From NCBI RefSeq assembly GCF_000499845.2, contig NC_023749.2, forward strand, positions 19,821,818 to 19,885,817: 64,000 nt of DNA, read 5' to 3'. The translations under genes and the position numbers were made by a program. Positions 53,906 to 64,000 of this stretch are shown one piece after another. Origin of the DNA: Phaseolus vulgaris. Taxonomy: Eukaryota > Streptophyta > Magnoliopsida > Fabales > Fabaceae. The notes beneath the pieces were generated by a model that was not told the DNA's origin, ran no database searches, and saw only the letters and a list, made by a program, of their open reading frames with translations. Positions within the stretch are counted from its first letter, which is position 1. The number at the start of each line of letters is the position of its first letter.

Positions 53906-54139
53906 TAATGTAGCAAGCACAAGAGTAGTAGATAAACTTGGAATGTCTAATATCTCTCATGCAAAGGCCTACAAACTCCAATGGTTAAGTGAGGTTAGGG
54001 AAATTGTCCCGACCAGTCCTCGGTCATCGACCCAGAGACTGACCTCAGACATCGTGCACCGACACTTGGTAATGGAAGGGGACTACGTGAGGTGGGCCCC
54101 AGACTCACCTACCAGAGAATTGGTTAGTCTTTGATATTT
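53906..54139 (+). repeat. Presumed 5' LTR of element C, left part
   Basis: Ends in a 20-bp phrase (54120-54139) that is repeated exactly at 55315-55334, where the same text continues. So this and 55335-55965 look like one LTR split by an F-type LTR. Left edge uncertain. Confidence 0.45.
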
Positions 54140-55314
54140 GTGTACCGATCTGGTCATCGGGTGTGATGACGTGGACAAGAGAAAGGTGGGTGGTCAAGAA
54201 GGCAACATAGTCGCCGTTTATGGAAGTGGCGTTCTGCGGCATACATAATCGGTTGTCGCCGCTTTGTGTGTCACCAACGTGTTAGATAATGGAAGATCAG
54301 GTGGTCTGACATCGCCCAAGAGAGGCATCGCCGAGCAAAGACATCGCCCAAGAGGAACAATCGCCAAGTTAAGGCGTCGCCAGGAGAAGACGTAGCCAAG
54401 CGGAGATATCGATGGTGTTACCCCCCGATGCCCATGGGTAGGAAAGACCGTGGAGGGGGCGACACCGTGAGGAAGCCTTGGACCTTAATAGCTCAGAACA
54501 GTAACAAAGAAAGGTGGCTTTAAGGCCATAAGTTCTAGTACCAGTAGGGGGTAAACCTGACTCGTGAAGTATCCACGCCACTGCTGGGAGACCCTGGTAC
54601 AGATACAACCCATGAGAGGGCCATGATCAGGGGAGAACCACGTGTATGATACGAGAGAAAGGTAGATGCACCCCCAGGGCGAGTGACTAGTGATTGGGGC
54701 GCATGGGTTGGCACCCAGAAAGTCACCCCACGCGCCAGAAGAACTTCGAAGGAAGAAGGGCCCACACAATGAAATAACCCTAAGTTGGGTTGCGGCGCTG
54801 TGGGACCCTCTGCGCAGAATAACGATCAAGTCAGAAGGGCACGTGGCAATGCACACGTGCTCATTAAAGGTTTCAGTGAAAGTTTGCTAAGGTACGCGTT
54901 AATTTAGTTTACGTATCAGATGTTTCAAGGCACATTTTTATACGCTTTCAATGCGCTTCAACGAGCTTTAAATGCAAGAGGTGTATAAAAAGGGGCCTTG
55001 GGACATTTGAAAAGGGAAAGTTTGACCTAATTCTCATAGCTACACAGAGCACAAACCCTAGTTGTTTTCGCTGCGCACCCACTGTGAGCACAAGGCAATT
55101 AGGGCAACCCAGTTTTAGTGATTCAGTACAGTTATTTTCGACCACCTCCAAAGGGTGTGTCACCTTTGATGTTTCTCGCTAGCTGACTTGATCGTCGGAG
55201 TGCAAACGGCCGCGAGGGCGGCCCTTTGTTCACTTCTTTTCAGGTACTCACAGACGGAGCAAAACGAAGGTGCCCTGGCTCGCGGGGACAAGCCATGCGC
55301 AAAGACGATCCCGG
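54140..55314 (+). mobile_element. F-type LTR, 3' end truncated
   Basis: Starts TGTACCGATCTGG (54141), with TCGCC motifs spaced 16-17 bp at 54304-54385, the conserved hairpin at 54432-54453, a phrase shared with B LTRs (gttggcacccagaaagtcac, about 54710), and TATAAAAA near 54985. Ends at GACGATCCCGG where a full LTR would go on to GTCAACCGGCCAGAACA. Flanked by 20-bp direct repeats instead of a 5-bp duplication. Confidence 0.7.
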
Positions 55315-55334
55315 TTGGTTAGTCTTTGATATTT

Positions 55335-55965
55335 TCATCCTAAAGCCCGATGTTGGAGATTGAGATCGAACCCCACTAGTAGGGGAAAAAGATCGGACAT
55401 CAGTCGTCTAGACGTTGTAGAGGGCCAAATAAGGTGGGCCCTAGAGTTTTGTTAAGATAACAGTTAAAGACAAGAGGTATGTGGGAAGCCTAAGTCACGA
55501 GGGATTCATGCAAGTGGTGTGTATGACGCATGAAGGCGCAACACGTGTGGATAATCCTAGGGAGCGTTAAGGCCCATTAGGGTTAGGGTTTCCAAGGAAG
55601 CTGCATGCATGACACGTGAATACTTAGGGCACCCACCAAGCAGATACGCTAAGATTCTATGAATAGCGGCGCAAGGGCATTCTCGAAGGAACCCTAGTCA
55701 AGGGTAACAACACAAAGGTAAACCCTAGTTTCAGCCTATATAAAGGGTGCTAAGAACCCTAGTAAGGTACGCAGTTTCTAAGACTGAAGCTAATATACAC
55801 ATTTGGTGTTTCTTTGCCCTAAGACTGACTTGAGCATCAGAGTGCAAACGGCCGCTAGGGCGCCCCTTTGTCTTTTGCAGGTGAGAGGTTTCTTGATCAA
55901 GAAGGCGCTTTTCTCAGGCAAGACCGAAGGCCAGTAGCAGTTGTTAGAGTCAACCGACAAGAAAA
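55335..55965 (+). repeat. 5' LTR of element C, right part
   Basis: TATATAAA at 55737-55744, then the R/U5 region with a phrase shared by Tat LTRs here (gtgcaaacggccgctagggc, about 55843). Ends next to the primer-binding site; the last bases (AGAAAA) are altered from the usual ...ACA. Confidence 0.65.
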
Positions 55966-55967
55966 TT

Positions 55968-55987
55968 TGGCGCCCACCGTGGGGCCC
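55968..55987 (+). promoter_or_regulatory. C primer-binding site
   Basis: TGGCGCCCACCGTGGGGCCC, identical to that of B. Confidence 0.88.
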
Positions 55988-56037
55988 GTTAAAATAAGGT
56001 TCCACTCACAGTCACGTTAAGAGTTTTTACCAACAAT

Positions 56038-57320
56038 ATGAGGAGTACAAGGCAAGCGGCTGTTGGATCCGCAGGAAGGGTACCCTCCGGAGGGGACAAC
56101 CTTACCATGCAGCAAATCTTAGATACGATGCGTGCCCTCAAAGCGAATTGTAGCGGTTCTCGAGCGGACAACGCAGAATTGCGCCTAGCCAATGAAGAAC
56201 TACGTAGGCATTTGCAACAGATAGGGGAATGCGTGACAGATGAACGTGCCCCGCCGACACCACTTAGGGCACGTCCCATGTCGTTCTCACGAGCAATCAT
56301 GAATACGGCATTACCAACGACGTCTCTGGGCCCGAAGGTCTCCTTCACAGGAGTAGAGGATCCAAAGGCCCACCTCACAGTGTTCCACACCCAGATGATG
56401 CTCACTAGAGGATTTGACGCCGTGTACTGCAAAATGTTGATGAGCACACTATCGGGTGCGGCGTTGGAGTGGTTCGTTAGCCTTCCTGGTGGACACATCA
56501 CCAACTTCGACCAGTTTGCTACACTATTCAGGGAGCAGTACCTTGTGAACAAGGTCCCCACCCGGCATTCTTATGACGTTTTCGATGTCAAACAGTACCA
56601 GGGGGAGTCCATGAAGGACTACCTGAACAGGTACGACGTTCAAGTGGTGAGATTGAAGCCCACTGATGAAGCCATTATAGTACATGCCTTTGTCAAGGGA
56701 ATGCTGTCGAGACCTTTCAGTGAGTCACTACTAAGGTTCTATCCAAAGAGATTAGACGTCGTGCGTTAGCACACATCGCCGCAGATGATCGAGTAACGCA
56801 GAAACAAGGTCTTGTCGGTCCTGCCCGACCTTGAGCGACAACACGACCTCCACCAATGAGGGTGCATGAGGCAACCACGGAGAAAAAGGGGGCGGGAAAT
56901 CCTTATGAGCGGACCCATACAGGAACACGAGCGCGAAAAGACCCACCCCCAAAGCATAACTTTCGTGTGGAGCTCAAGGAGTTGATCGCCATCCCGAACA
57001 TAGCGGCGAAATTGAAGGTACCAGCGAAGACCGATAGGAAGATGGGGCCTAACAAGAACGCTTGGTGTGAATTTCACCAGGCAAATGGCCACTACATACG
57101 TAATTGTTTGGCCTTGGTGCATCAACTAGATGAACTAGTGAATAGTGGATTCTTGAAGGACTATCTTCAAGAGCCACAGGACGACCAAGCGTTGGTAGCT
57201 GTAGGTAAATACTATATCAGGAGGGTTCTCAGGAGGAGGTTGTACTGCCTCCCAGTGCAAGAAGTACACACGAGGGGTAATGGCGCTGGAGGTACAACCG
57301 GCAGACCTGGTCCCTGACGT
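56038..57320 (+). pseudogene. Element C gag, frameshifted
   Basis: Met at 56038 (MRSTRQAAVGSAGR). Gag core: VSFTGVEDPKAHLTVFHTQMM, EWFVSLPGGHITNF, FDVKQYQGESMKDYLNRY. The frame shifts near 56735. A TGA near 56833 replaces an Arg (CGA) codon. It resumes MRVHEATTEKKG at 56856, with the zinc-knuckle variant (WCEFHQANGHYIRNC) at about 57060-57105 and a last shift near 57210. Related to D over the shared part. Confidence 0.82.
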
Positions 57321-57819
57321 CGACCTGACCTTCACAAAGGCTGACCTCTGGGATGTCGTACCTCACGACAACGATCCAGTGGTGATCTCGCTCGTTACAT
57401 CAGGGAGGAGGGTGCACCGCATCCTCGTGGACCAAGGAAGTTCGGCCAATGTGATGTTCTTGACGACCTTCAACCAGTTACAGCTATCCACGAACCAGTT
57501 AAGGCCCTACACCGAATGTTTGTATGGTTTTGCAGGGGACGAGGTAGAGGTTTGTGGACACATAGAGTCAAGGACAACATTCACGGATGGCGCGTCTTCA
57601 CGCACTACCAGCATCAGGTACCTCGTTGGTAACGCTCCTTCTGCCTATAACATATTGTTAGGGAGACCAGCTTTAAACAGGTTGGGAGCAGTACCCTCCA
57701 TGAGGCATATGAAGATGAAACTGCCTTCCCTTAGGGGAGCAGTGATCACCATCAAATCTAACCAAAAGGAGGTAAAGAGGTGCTACGAAAACAGCTTCAA
57801 GACAAAGAGAGGGTTGTGT
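57280..57819 (+). pseudogene. Element C protease
   Basis: PDVDLTFTKADL onward, active-site loop VDQGSSANVMF at about 57425-57455, NILLGRPALNRLG at about 57647. It is interrupted after KTKRGLC by a retroposed insertion; the frame continues with SVTTRPP at 58250. Confidence 0.85.
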
Positions 57820-57826
57820 TTCTGTT

Positions 57827-58246
57827 TTTTTTTAATCAGCAAAAAATTAATAGAATAAAATGAGACACTTAAAAGGTGTCCCAACCCTTATACATGACCA
57901 TTCCTAGTTAAAGAAAAGACCAATACATAACAAAGTTAAGGTTTAAAGCACTTAACACTAGAAGGCTTAAACTACGGAGGAATCCCAACCCAAGGAGCTT
58001 GTTCTGTGCATAAACCAGCAGAAAAAACAGACCATTGTAACTAGCAGCTGCTGGAAAGACACAAGATAATAAATCCCTCCCATCCCTTTACATCTTGACA
58101 GGGCCAACTGCATCTTAAAGCATCATGAATTGGCTAAGATAAGACCCTAGCCTCTATTGCTAGATATATTCCCTAGCCACTTATTTCTTCCTTCTTACTT
58201 CATGTCATGATCTCTACTTTGATCCTGCGGAACTCTTGCTTACACC
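57827..58246 (-). mobile_element. 5'-truncated LINE-like retroposon
   Basis: 420 bp with direct repeat TTCTGTT on both sides (57820-57826 and 58247-58253). The forward strand begins with a T run, i.e. a poly(A) tail on the reverse strand, preceded there by a phrase (ggttgggacacctttt ... tttgctgatt) resembling the 3' ends of plant L1 elements. Excluding it restores the protease-RT spacer of C. No coding part is left. Confidence 0.7.
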
Positions 58247-58253
58247 TTCTGTT

Positions 58254-59913
58254 ACTACCAGGCCACCGAGAGAAGACGAAGTGACCCGCGAGGAGATAGT
58301 CCAAGAAAATCGACCCGAGCCCGCTAGAGTTGTGGTGAAGAAGGAGATTGGAGGAAACATGTTCAAACCTGCGCAGTCCTTGAGTAAGGAGTCACGATAT
58401 CAGGTTGTTGGGGTCATAGCATGAAACCTTGACGCGTTCGCATGGACTGCTGCCGACATGCCTGATATTGATCCCGATTTCCTGTGTCATCGCCTCACCA
58501 TGGACCCCAAGGTCCGACCAGTCCGCCAGAGAAGGCGAAAATTCAACGGAGAAAAGCGCTAGGTCATACGAGAACAAACGGAGAAACTACTAAAGGCTGG
58601 CCACATCAGAGAAATGCAGTACCCCGAATGGTTAGCCAATGTGGTATTAGTAAAAAAGGCCAACGGAAAATGAAGGATGTGTGTTGATTTCACGGACCTC
58701 AACAAGGCCTGTCCAAAGGATTCCTACCCACTACCCAGTATTGATGCTTTTGTAGACAGCGCCTCCGGTTGTAGGTTACGCAGCTTCCTGGATGGCTTTT
58801 CTGGTTACAACCAGATCATGATGCACCCCAGGGACGAGTGCAAGACCGCGTTCATGAAAAAAATGTCTTGTTATTGCTATAAGGTCACGCCCTTTAGGCT
58901 AAAACACGCAGGGGCCACCTACCAACGACTAATGGACAGAGTACTAGAGCCCATGTTGGGGCAAAAAGTCCAAGCATACATAGATGACATGGTTGTCACC
59001 TCCCAGTAGAGGGAGCAGCACATAGCTGACCTGGAAGAGTTGTTCACCACGATAGCAAAGTACAGGCTAAAGTTGAACCAGGAGAAGTGCATGTTCGGGG
59101 TGGAGGCAGGAAAGTTCTTGGGTTTCCTACTCACTGAACGAGGAATAGAGGCAAATCATGAGAAGTGTGCTGCCATAATAGCTATGAGAAGCCCAATCTC
59201 AGTAAAAGAATTACAACAGTTGACAGGGCACATGACCGCTATGTCCAGATTCGTATCGGCAGGAGGAGACAAGGGACACCCTTATTTTCAGTGCCTGAAG
59301 AGGAACAACAGGTTCGTCTGGACCCGTTAGTGCGAGGAGGCGTTTGTCAAATTCAAGGAGTAGACAAGGGACCCCGGTGTTGTGCAAGCCAGAGCTAGGA
59401 ATCCCGCTCCGCTTATACTTCGCAGTGATAGAAAAAGGCGATTAGTTTGGTCCTATTGCAGGAGCAAGATCAGGCACAAATGCCAATCTACTTCGTCAGC
59501 AAGGTATTGTAGGGGCCAGAGGTGAGATACTAGACCTTAGAGAAAGCAGCCTTAGCGGTCGTATTGTCAGCAAGAAGACTCCGCCACTACTTCCAGAGCT
59601 TTACCGTGATAGTGATGACAGACCTTCCAATTTGCAAGGTCTTGCAAAAACCAGATGTAGCGGGCAGAATGGCACGATGGGCGGTGGAACTGTCTGAATT
59701 CGACATACACTATGAACCTAGAGGCCCCATCAAGGGCTAAATCTTTGTCGACTTCGTAGTGGAACTCTCATCGGCAGCCACACACTAAGAAGGGGCAGAT
59801 TTCAGGTGGGTACTCTCTGTAGATGGTTCCTCAAACCAACAAGGTAGTGAAACAGGTGTTATCTTGGAGGGACTGGATGGGTTGCTGATTGAGCAGGCCC
59901 TACGGTTCACTTT
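58254..59913 (+). pseudogene. Element C RT and RNase H domains, many stops
   Basis: Spacer (PPREDEVTREE), DMPDIDPDFLCHRL, then RT with MCVDFTDLNKACPKDSYPLPSID (first 20 residues typical of the family), FLDGFSGYNQI, YIDDMVV (Val of YVDD changed to Ile) near 58977, RNase H, and the start of the archaeal-type RNase H (SVDGSSNQQGS). At least ten in-frame nonsense codons, nearly all at positions where relatives have CAG, CAA, CGA or TGG. The archaeal RNase H is cut at RFTF by the LTR fragment at 59914, with loss of about 230 bp of target. Confidence 0.85.
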
Positions 59914-60906
59914 TGTTCCGTACGGTTGACCTGGGACATCTTTGTACGCGACCTCAACCGTCAGCTAGGGACTCCTTCCCACTGGTTACCTGTGGATTCC
60001 TGCAAAAGAGGACAAAGGGGCGCCCTAGCGGCCGTTTGCACTTCGACGCACAAGTCAGCCAGCAAGAAACACCAAAAACTATGCACCTCCGTATCGGAGC
60101 ACCGTGAAGGGTACTCTGAAGGTGTTTAAATGAACTGTGTCTAGTGTATATTTTCTGCTTCTGGCAAAGATCTTTCCCTAGTCCCTTCTGCGTAACCTCA
60201 AGGCTCGAGCAAGCAACTAGAGAGTTTCCGGAAAATTTGCCAAAAGTTCCAACCCCGTTTCCAACATTCAAGGCACTATTTAAGCTACTCCCGCATTCAA
60301 AGCGCCTTAAAGCGCATTTAATTATAAAACGTAGCGCATTTAAGACGTTTAAACCGATTGGGAGCATTTATAGTACCTTAAGCGCTCGAAACGGAAACTG
60401 TATTAAATAACCTTAATTACCTTGTACCTGACAAAATGGCGTTTCTAATCTGACCTGGCTGCTGTACACGTGGAGGGCCTCACAGCGCCGTGACCCCATC
60501 TGGGGGCATTTCTTCGTGTGAGTCCTCCTACCTGGGAGTGCATCTGCGCTAGAGGTGACTTTTTGGGTGCCAACTCATGCCCCCAAACATCTAGTCACTC
60601 ACTTTGAGAGCGTATCTGCCTTCCTCTCGCTCCCTGCACCTGGCTACCCTGGGCGTGACCCTCCTCTTGAGTCGTATCTATCCCAAGGGCGTCTCTGGGG
60701 CGGCAGGGGCACTTCACAAGTCAGGCTGCCCTACACTGGCGCTATCACTATGACCTTGAAGCCACCTTTCTCTTCTCTTTATTACTACCCTGGATTATCG
60801 GGATTTGAGGCCTTCCCACAACATCGCTCCCTCCATGGTGTTTCCTACCCATGGGTATCGGGGAGCCATACTGTGATCGCCTTGCCTTTGTGACATTTGA
60901 CCTTGG
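59914..60906 (-). mobile_element. Truncated B-type LTR, reverse
   Basis: Starts TGTTCCGTACGGTTGACC, the reverse complement of a B LTR end. Contains the hairpin in reverse (60833-60854). Homology stops before the U3 start, about 200 bp short, and joins C pol at LADLLAKLA. No target duplication; target sequence is missing. Confidence 0.8.
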
Positions 60907-61948
60907 CTGACTTGCTTGCAAAACTTGCCTGTTCGGCAAGGGGGGCAGACATAGGACGGTGATTCAGGAGACCCTGAAGACACCTCGAACCACCATGGGC
61001 AATACGATAGAAATCCAATAGATTAGCACATTGGAAGGGATGAGAAGGATTCATCGATCGTTAATACAAGAGACAGTGAAACACCCAGAATAAGCAGGTA
61101 CCCGGTTGCTGGGGAAATAGCACCGCAAGTTTACCAGGTTGAGTCGGGAGAAACCTGGATGACGTCCTACCAGCGCTACTTAGCCGATGAGGTACTCCCG
61201 TTAGAGCCCGCAAAAGCTCGGAAAATCAAGAAAAATTTGAGTAAGTACACCCTGATCGATGGGAAATTATTCAGGCACGAATTCATCCATCCTATATTGG
61301 AATGCTTGGACGGTGAGCAATGCACGCGCATCATGACAGAACTACACGAAGGGATATGTAGTAGCCACATCGGTGGCTGATCTCTCTCGTCAAAGGCCAT
61401 TCGTGCAGGATATTACTAGCCAACCATGAGGGAGGATTGCACGAGATACGCCCAACGGTGTAAGCAGTGCCAACAACACGCTAATTGGCACAAAGCACCC
61501 CCGGAGGAGTTGAGATCGATATACAGCCCATGGCCATTTCATACCTGGGGAATCGATATTCTGGGGCCTTTCCCTTTGGCGGTACGGCAGATGAAGTACC
61601 TTGTGGTTGCCATAGAATATTTCATGAAGTGGATTGAGGACGAAGCAGTGGCACAATTCACAGCCCATAAAATCCAGCACTTCGTGTGGAAAAACATAGT
61701 GTGTCGCTTCGGGATCCCGAAGAGGTTGGTATCCGATAATGGTAACCAGTTTGCAAGCCAACAATTAGGCAAGCTATGTACGGAGCTGGGGATAAAGCAA
61801 GTATTTGCATCAGTAGAACATCCCCAGACGAATGGATAGGTCGAGTCGACCAACCGAGTTATGCTCAGAGGCGTGAAAAGAAGGTTGGACAATGCCAAAG
61901 GGACCTAGGCAGAAGAAGTTCCTAGAATCGTGTGGGCCTACCACACTA
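60907..61948 (+). pseudogene. Element C end of RNase H and integrase
   Basis: Begins DLLAKLA, then the linker and MTSYQRYLADE at 61159. HHCC zinc region (HEGICSSH ... CKQCQ), catalytic WGIDILGPFP (about 61549), SDNGNQF (about 61735) and HPQTNG (about 61818). Nonsense codons at about 61378 (CGA in relatives), 61418 (TGG), 61837 (CAG) and 61907 (TGG). Broken off after VWAYHT by another repeat; the C-terminal domain and the 3' half of C are not in the window. Confidence 0.85.
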
Positions 61949-62758
61949 TTAGGAATCAACTTGAGTTGGACAATTGTTAGGCACTTTTTCTGAGAATTGG
62001 ATCAATGTTCTAAGTCAAGAACTCACCAAAACTAGCACCAAATCCAAACTCATATGGAAGTTCCTCATATTGTCAAATTAAACCAATAAAAAGAGGTAAA
62101 AATCAAAAGCACCGAATATAATTGAACAAGAACTAAAATGAACCGAACAAAATGAATTAAAAGGCAAGTGAACTAAAAAGGAGTGCTGGAAACAGAAATG
62201 CACCGAACCAAAAACAGAAAAGAAGAAGAACAGCTGCTGGAAACATAAAACAACCGAACCAAAACTCAAGAACACAAGCTAAACTTAAACAATTGAAAGA
62301 GAAGGAAGGAAGGAGAAAAGAATGCTCATGAAGATGGATGTAAGGTTGGATGATCACGCCACTAGAAGGATGGTTGCTCCTAGATGAGTGTGTTGCCGCC
62401 ACTTGAGGACACCATGGATCCTTCAAGATAAGACTAGAGAAGAAGGCTCAAAAGCTCTCCAATGCTCTCTCAAAAATTGAGTATAGTTTCTTTTCTCTAA
62501 ATTCCAATCTGAAAAATACAAAGGGAGCACCTCTATTTATAGCCTAAGGTGCTGAAAAATAGGTGGGAAATTTCAAATAAACTCATTTGAAATTCCCACC
62601 AAAAACAAGTCACATGGGAGGTGTGACCTTTTTCTACTATGACACCTCCTAAAAACTACACCTACACCACTCTCCTAAGTCACATGGACAATGTGACTTT
62701 ATTTTACATTTTCACACTCCTTTATTTAATAACCACACCTCCTAAAACTATACAAGAG
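61949..62758 (-). mobile_element. Inverted relative of the 1-kb insertion in B
   Basis: Reverse complement matches 25700-26510 over most of its length, including CTATAAATA (about 62532-62541) and the phrase ggtgagttcttg with a CTTAGAAC neighbour. AT-rich. Behaves like an LTR of an unnamed family. Both outer borders abut other elements (C integrase and A4), so target duplication cannot be judged. Confidence 0.6.
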
Positions 62759-63556
62759 TGATCCTGCCTGTTGACCAGAACGCTGGAAACTACCTCGTCA
62801 AAGGATCGACGTGTGCACCGCTTCAAACCTCCGTTCCTCTACGAGATCCACCTCAAGAACCTGCAAAAGAAACAGAGCGGCGTCGCTGCGGCCGATCGCA
62901 CTCCAACGCCCAAGTCAGTGACCGAATCACCAAATACTAAGAGAACAAGAACCGTGCAAATCCTCTCTCCCAGTAAGCTTTATAACTCGCAAGCGTAAAG
63001 AGTATATTCTGAACGTGCGTACCTACGAAAGTTCGTTAAGAACTCTTATATACCTGGTGACTTTCTCTCTCCTGGCAGTTACAGACTTGGACACGTGGCT
63101 CGCATCCAACTGTACACGTGCCATCATCTGGAGCCTCCTTGACTTGGGCACCGCTTCTACTCTCGTTTTGCTAAGTTACCTATGCATGGTATTGCCCAGT
63201 ACATAGCCAACTTGGGAGTGCGATCTCTACTGGAACTGGCGAGTTAGGGTGCCTTCGTACACCTTCCCTGTGGTCTCGCCGGCCGCCTTCATAATCTGCA
63301 CCACCTTCATTTCTGGCGATGTGCTTTCTCTGGCGATCTCCAAACTCAAGGTCGCCTGAGTTTACATGTGGCGACTTCATCTCCAACCTGGTGATCGCCG
63401 GTTCTGGTATGTTGGGGATCGGCACACACCAACTTAATAACTGGCGACTTCACGAGCCCCCCGACTTCCTTCCCTTCTGCCAACCTGGCGCCTTGTCAAC
63501 ACGCCTATACTGTAGCTTGATGCCACGTCATCACTTCCGACTACCAGGGCGGTACA
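62759..63556 (-). repeat. 3' LTR of A4
   Basis: 798 bp, TGATCC...GGTACA. TATATA near 63047, CACGTG motifs near 63093 and 63114, GGCGA cluster at about 63313-63450. Confidence 0.9.
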
Positions 63557-64000
63557 CAAGCCCCCCAGTCTTAAGCGAAGACTTGTCCAGCGAAAAGACT
63601 GAAAGAGTCACGTCAACACCGGTCTACGTGGCACTGACGTAGAATTCCAAGCGGTTGTACTTTCTGCTGCTCTGACGCTCCACCAAACCCCTCGTCCATC
63701 ACTCGACACGTGGCTTCATCAACGGTTACCTTCAGTTATCGTTTGCGCTTCCCAAACCCATTTTCGAAAAAACTCTTAAACCCATTTTCACTCTACTGTT
63801 CCATCACTCTTCTTCGTGTTCTCAAACGCTCTCACCTTCTCCTGCAAAAACTCTCTCTCAGCGCTCTTCAACATCCTGAACCATCATCAACCTTCATTGT
63901 CTTCCTGATCATCGAAAGGTACCTACTTTCCTTCTTCTGCTGGTTTTTCTTGCATTTTAACCGATTCGCATCATCCTGTAACTGTCTGGTGCACACGCTG
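63557..64000 (+). promoter_or_regulatory. A4 purine tract and antisense-gene leader
   Basis: CAAGCCCCCCAGTC (tract, reverse) at 63557-63570, G-box GACACGTGGCTTC at about 63703-63715, and the conserved leader with intron donor CGAAAG/GTACCT at 63918/63919. The coding start lies beyond the window. Confidence 0.65.

Larger units (their letters stand above)
62759..64000 (-). mobile_element. Tat element A4, 3' end only
   Basis: Reverse orientation, runs past the window end. Contains the 3' LTR (62759-63556), purine tract and the promoter/leader of its antisense gene. The five bases before it are AAGAG. Confidence 0.88.

Noticed and set aside
57827..58246. Intron between protease and RT of C
   Set aside because: Flanked by a 7-bp direct repeat, starts with a T run, lacks GT-AG borders in the right phase, and is absent from other families; a retroposed insertion fits better.

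Overview
This window looks like a heterochromatic, gene-free stretch of a flowering-plant nuclear genome, most likely a legume (the family assignment is inference from the look of the retroelements). I found no host gene, rRNA, tRNA or CRISPR. Almost everything is LTR retrotransposon, nested several layers deep. The dominant elements are Ty3/gypsy of the Tat lineage: they carry a second, archaeal-type RNase H after the usual one, a C-x2-H-x4-H-x4-C zinc knuckle in Gag, and an extra gene on the opposite strand between integrase and the 3' LTR. I name the families A (copies A1-A4), B, C, D and F for use in this annotation only.

Layout. 1-12183: a decayed Ty1/copia element (LTR about 388-1383, gag split into 1444-1698 and 9969-10860, LTR-like remnant to 12183). 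Its gag holds a reverse solo copia LTR (1699-9963, target duplication AAAAT), which itself holds Tat element A2 (2578-9743, reverse, duplication GTTTC). 12184-38978: Tat element A1 (forward), split inside pol by element B (17636-32216, duplication AAGAG). 38979-39953 and 51460-51694: remnant of element D, split inside its protease by A3 (39959-51454, reverse, duplication CCTAT). 51695-53645: scrambled fragments, including two head-to-head pieces of family F. 53646-61948: LTR fragments and a badly decayed element C, which contains a 5'-truncated LINE-like insertion and a truncated B-type LTR. 61949-62758: inverted relative of a 1-kb insertion in B. 62759-64000: start of A4, running off the window.

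How the elements work: transcription from the LTR promoter gives one gag-protease-RT-RNase H-RNase H-integrase polyprotein, with a conserved primer-binding site after the 5' LTR and a purine tract before the 3' LTR. The reverse-strand gene downstream of integrase encodes a globular domain resembling the Pfam 'putative gypsy type transposon' domain plus a proline-rich, then coiled-coil, second exon. It has GT-AG introns at the same place and phase in four copies. A3 is the best preserved: one 1,722-codon frame with only two TAG codons and LTRs differing at about 9 of 792 positions.

Most notable: a small hairpin in B/F LTRs and in B's 3' region supported by compensatory base changes; the spliced antisense gene and its tandem duplication in B; TCGCC motif arrays with 15-18 bp spacing in several families; and decay dominated by C-to-T type stop codons.
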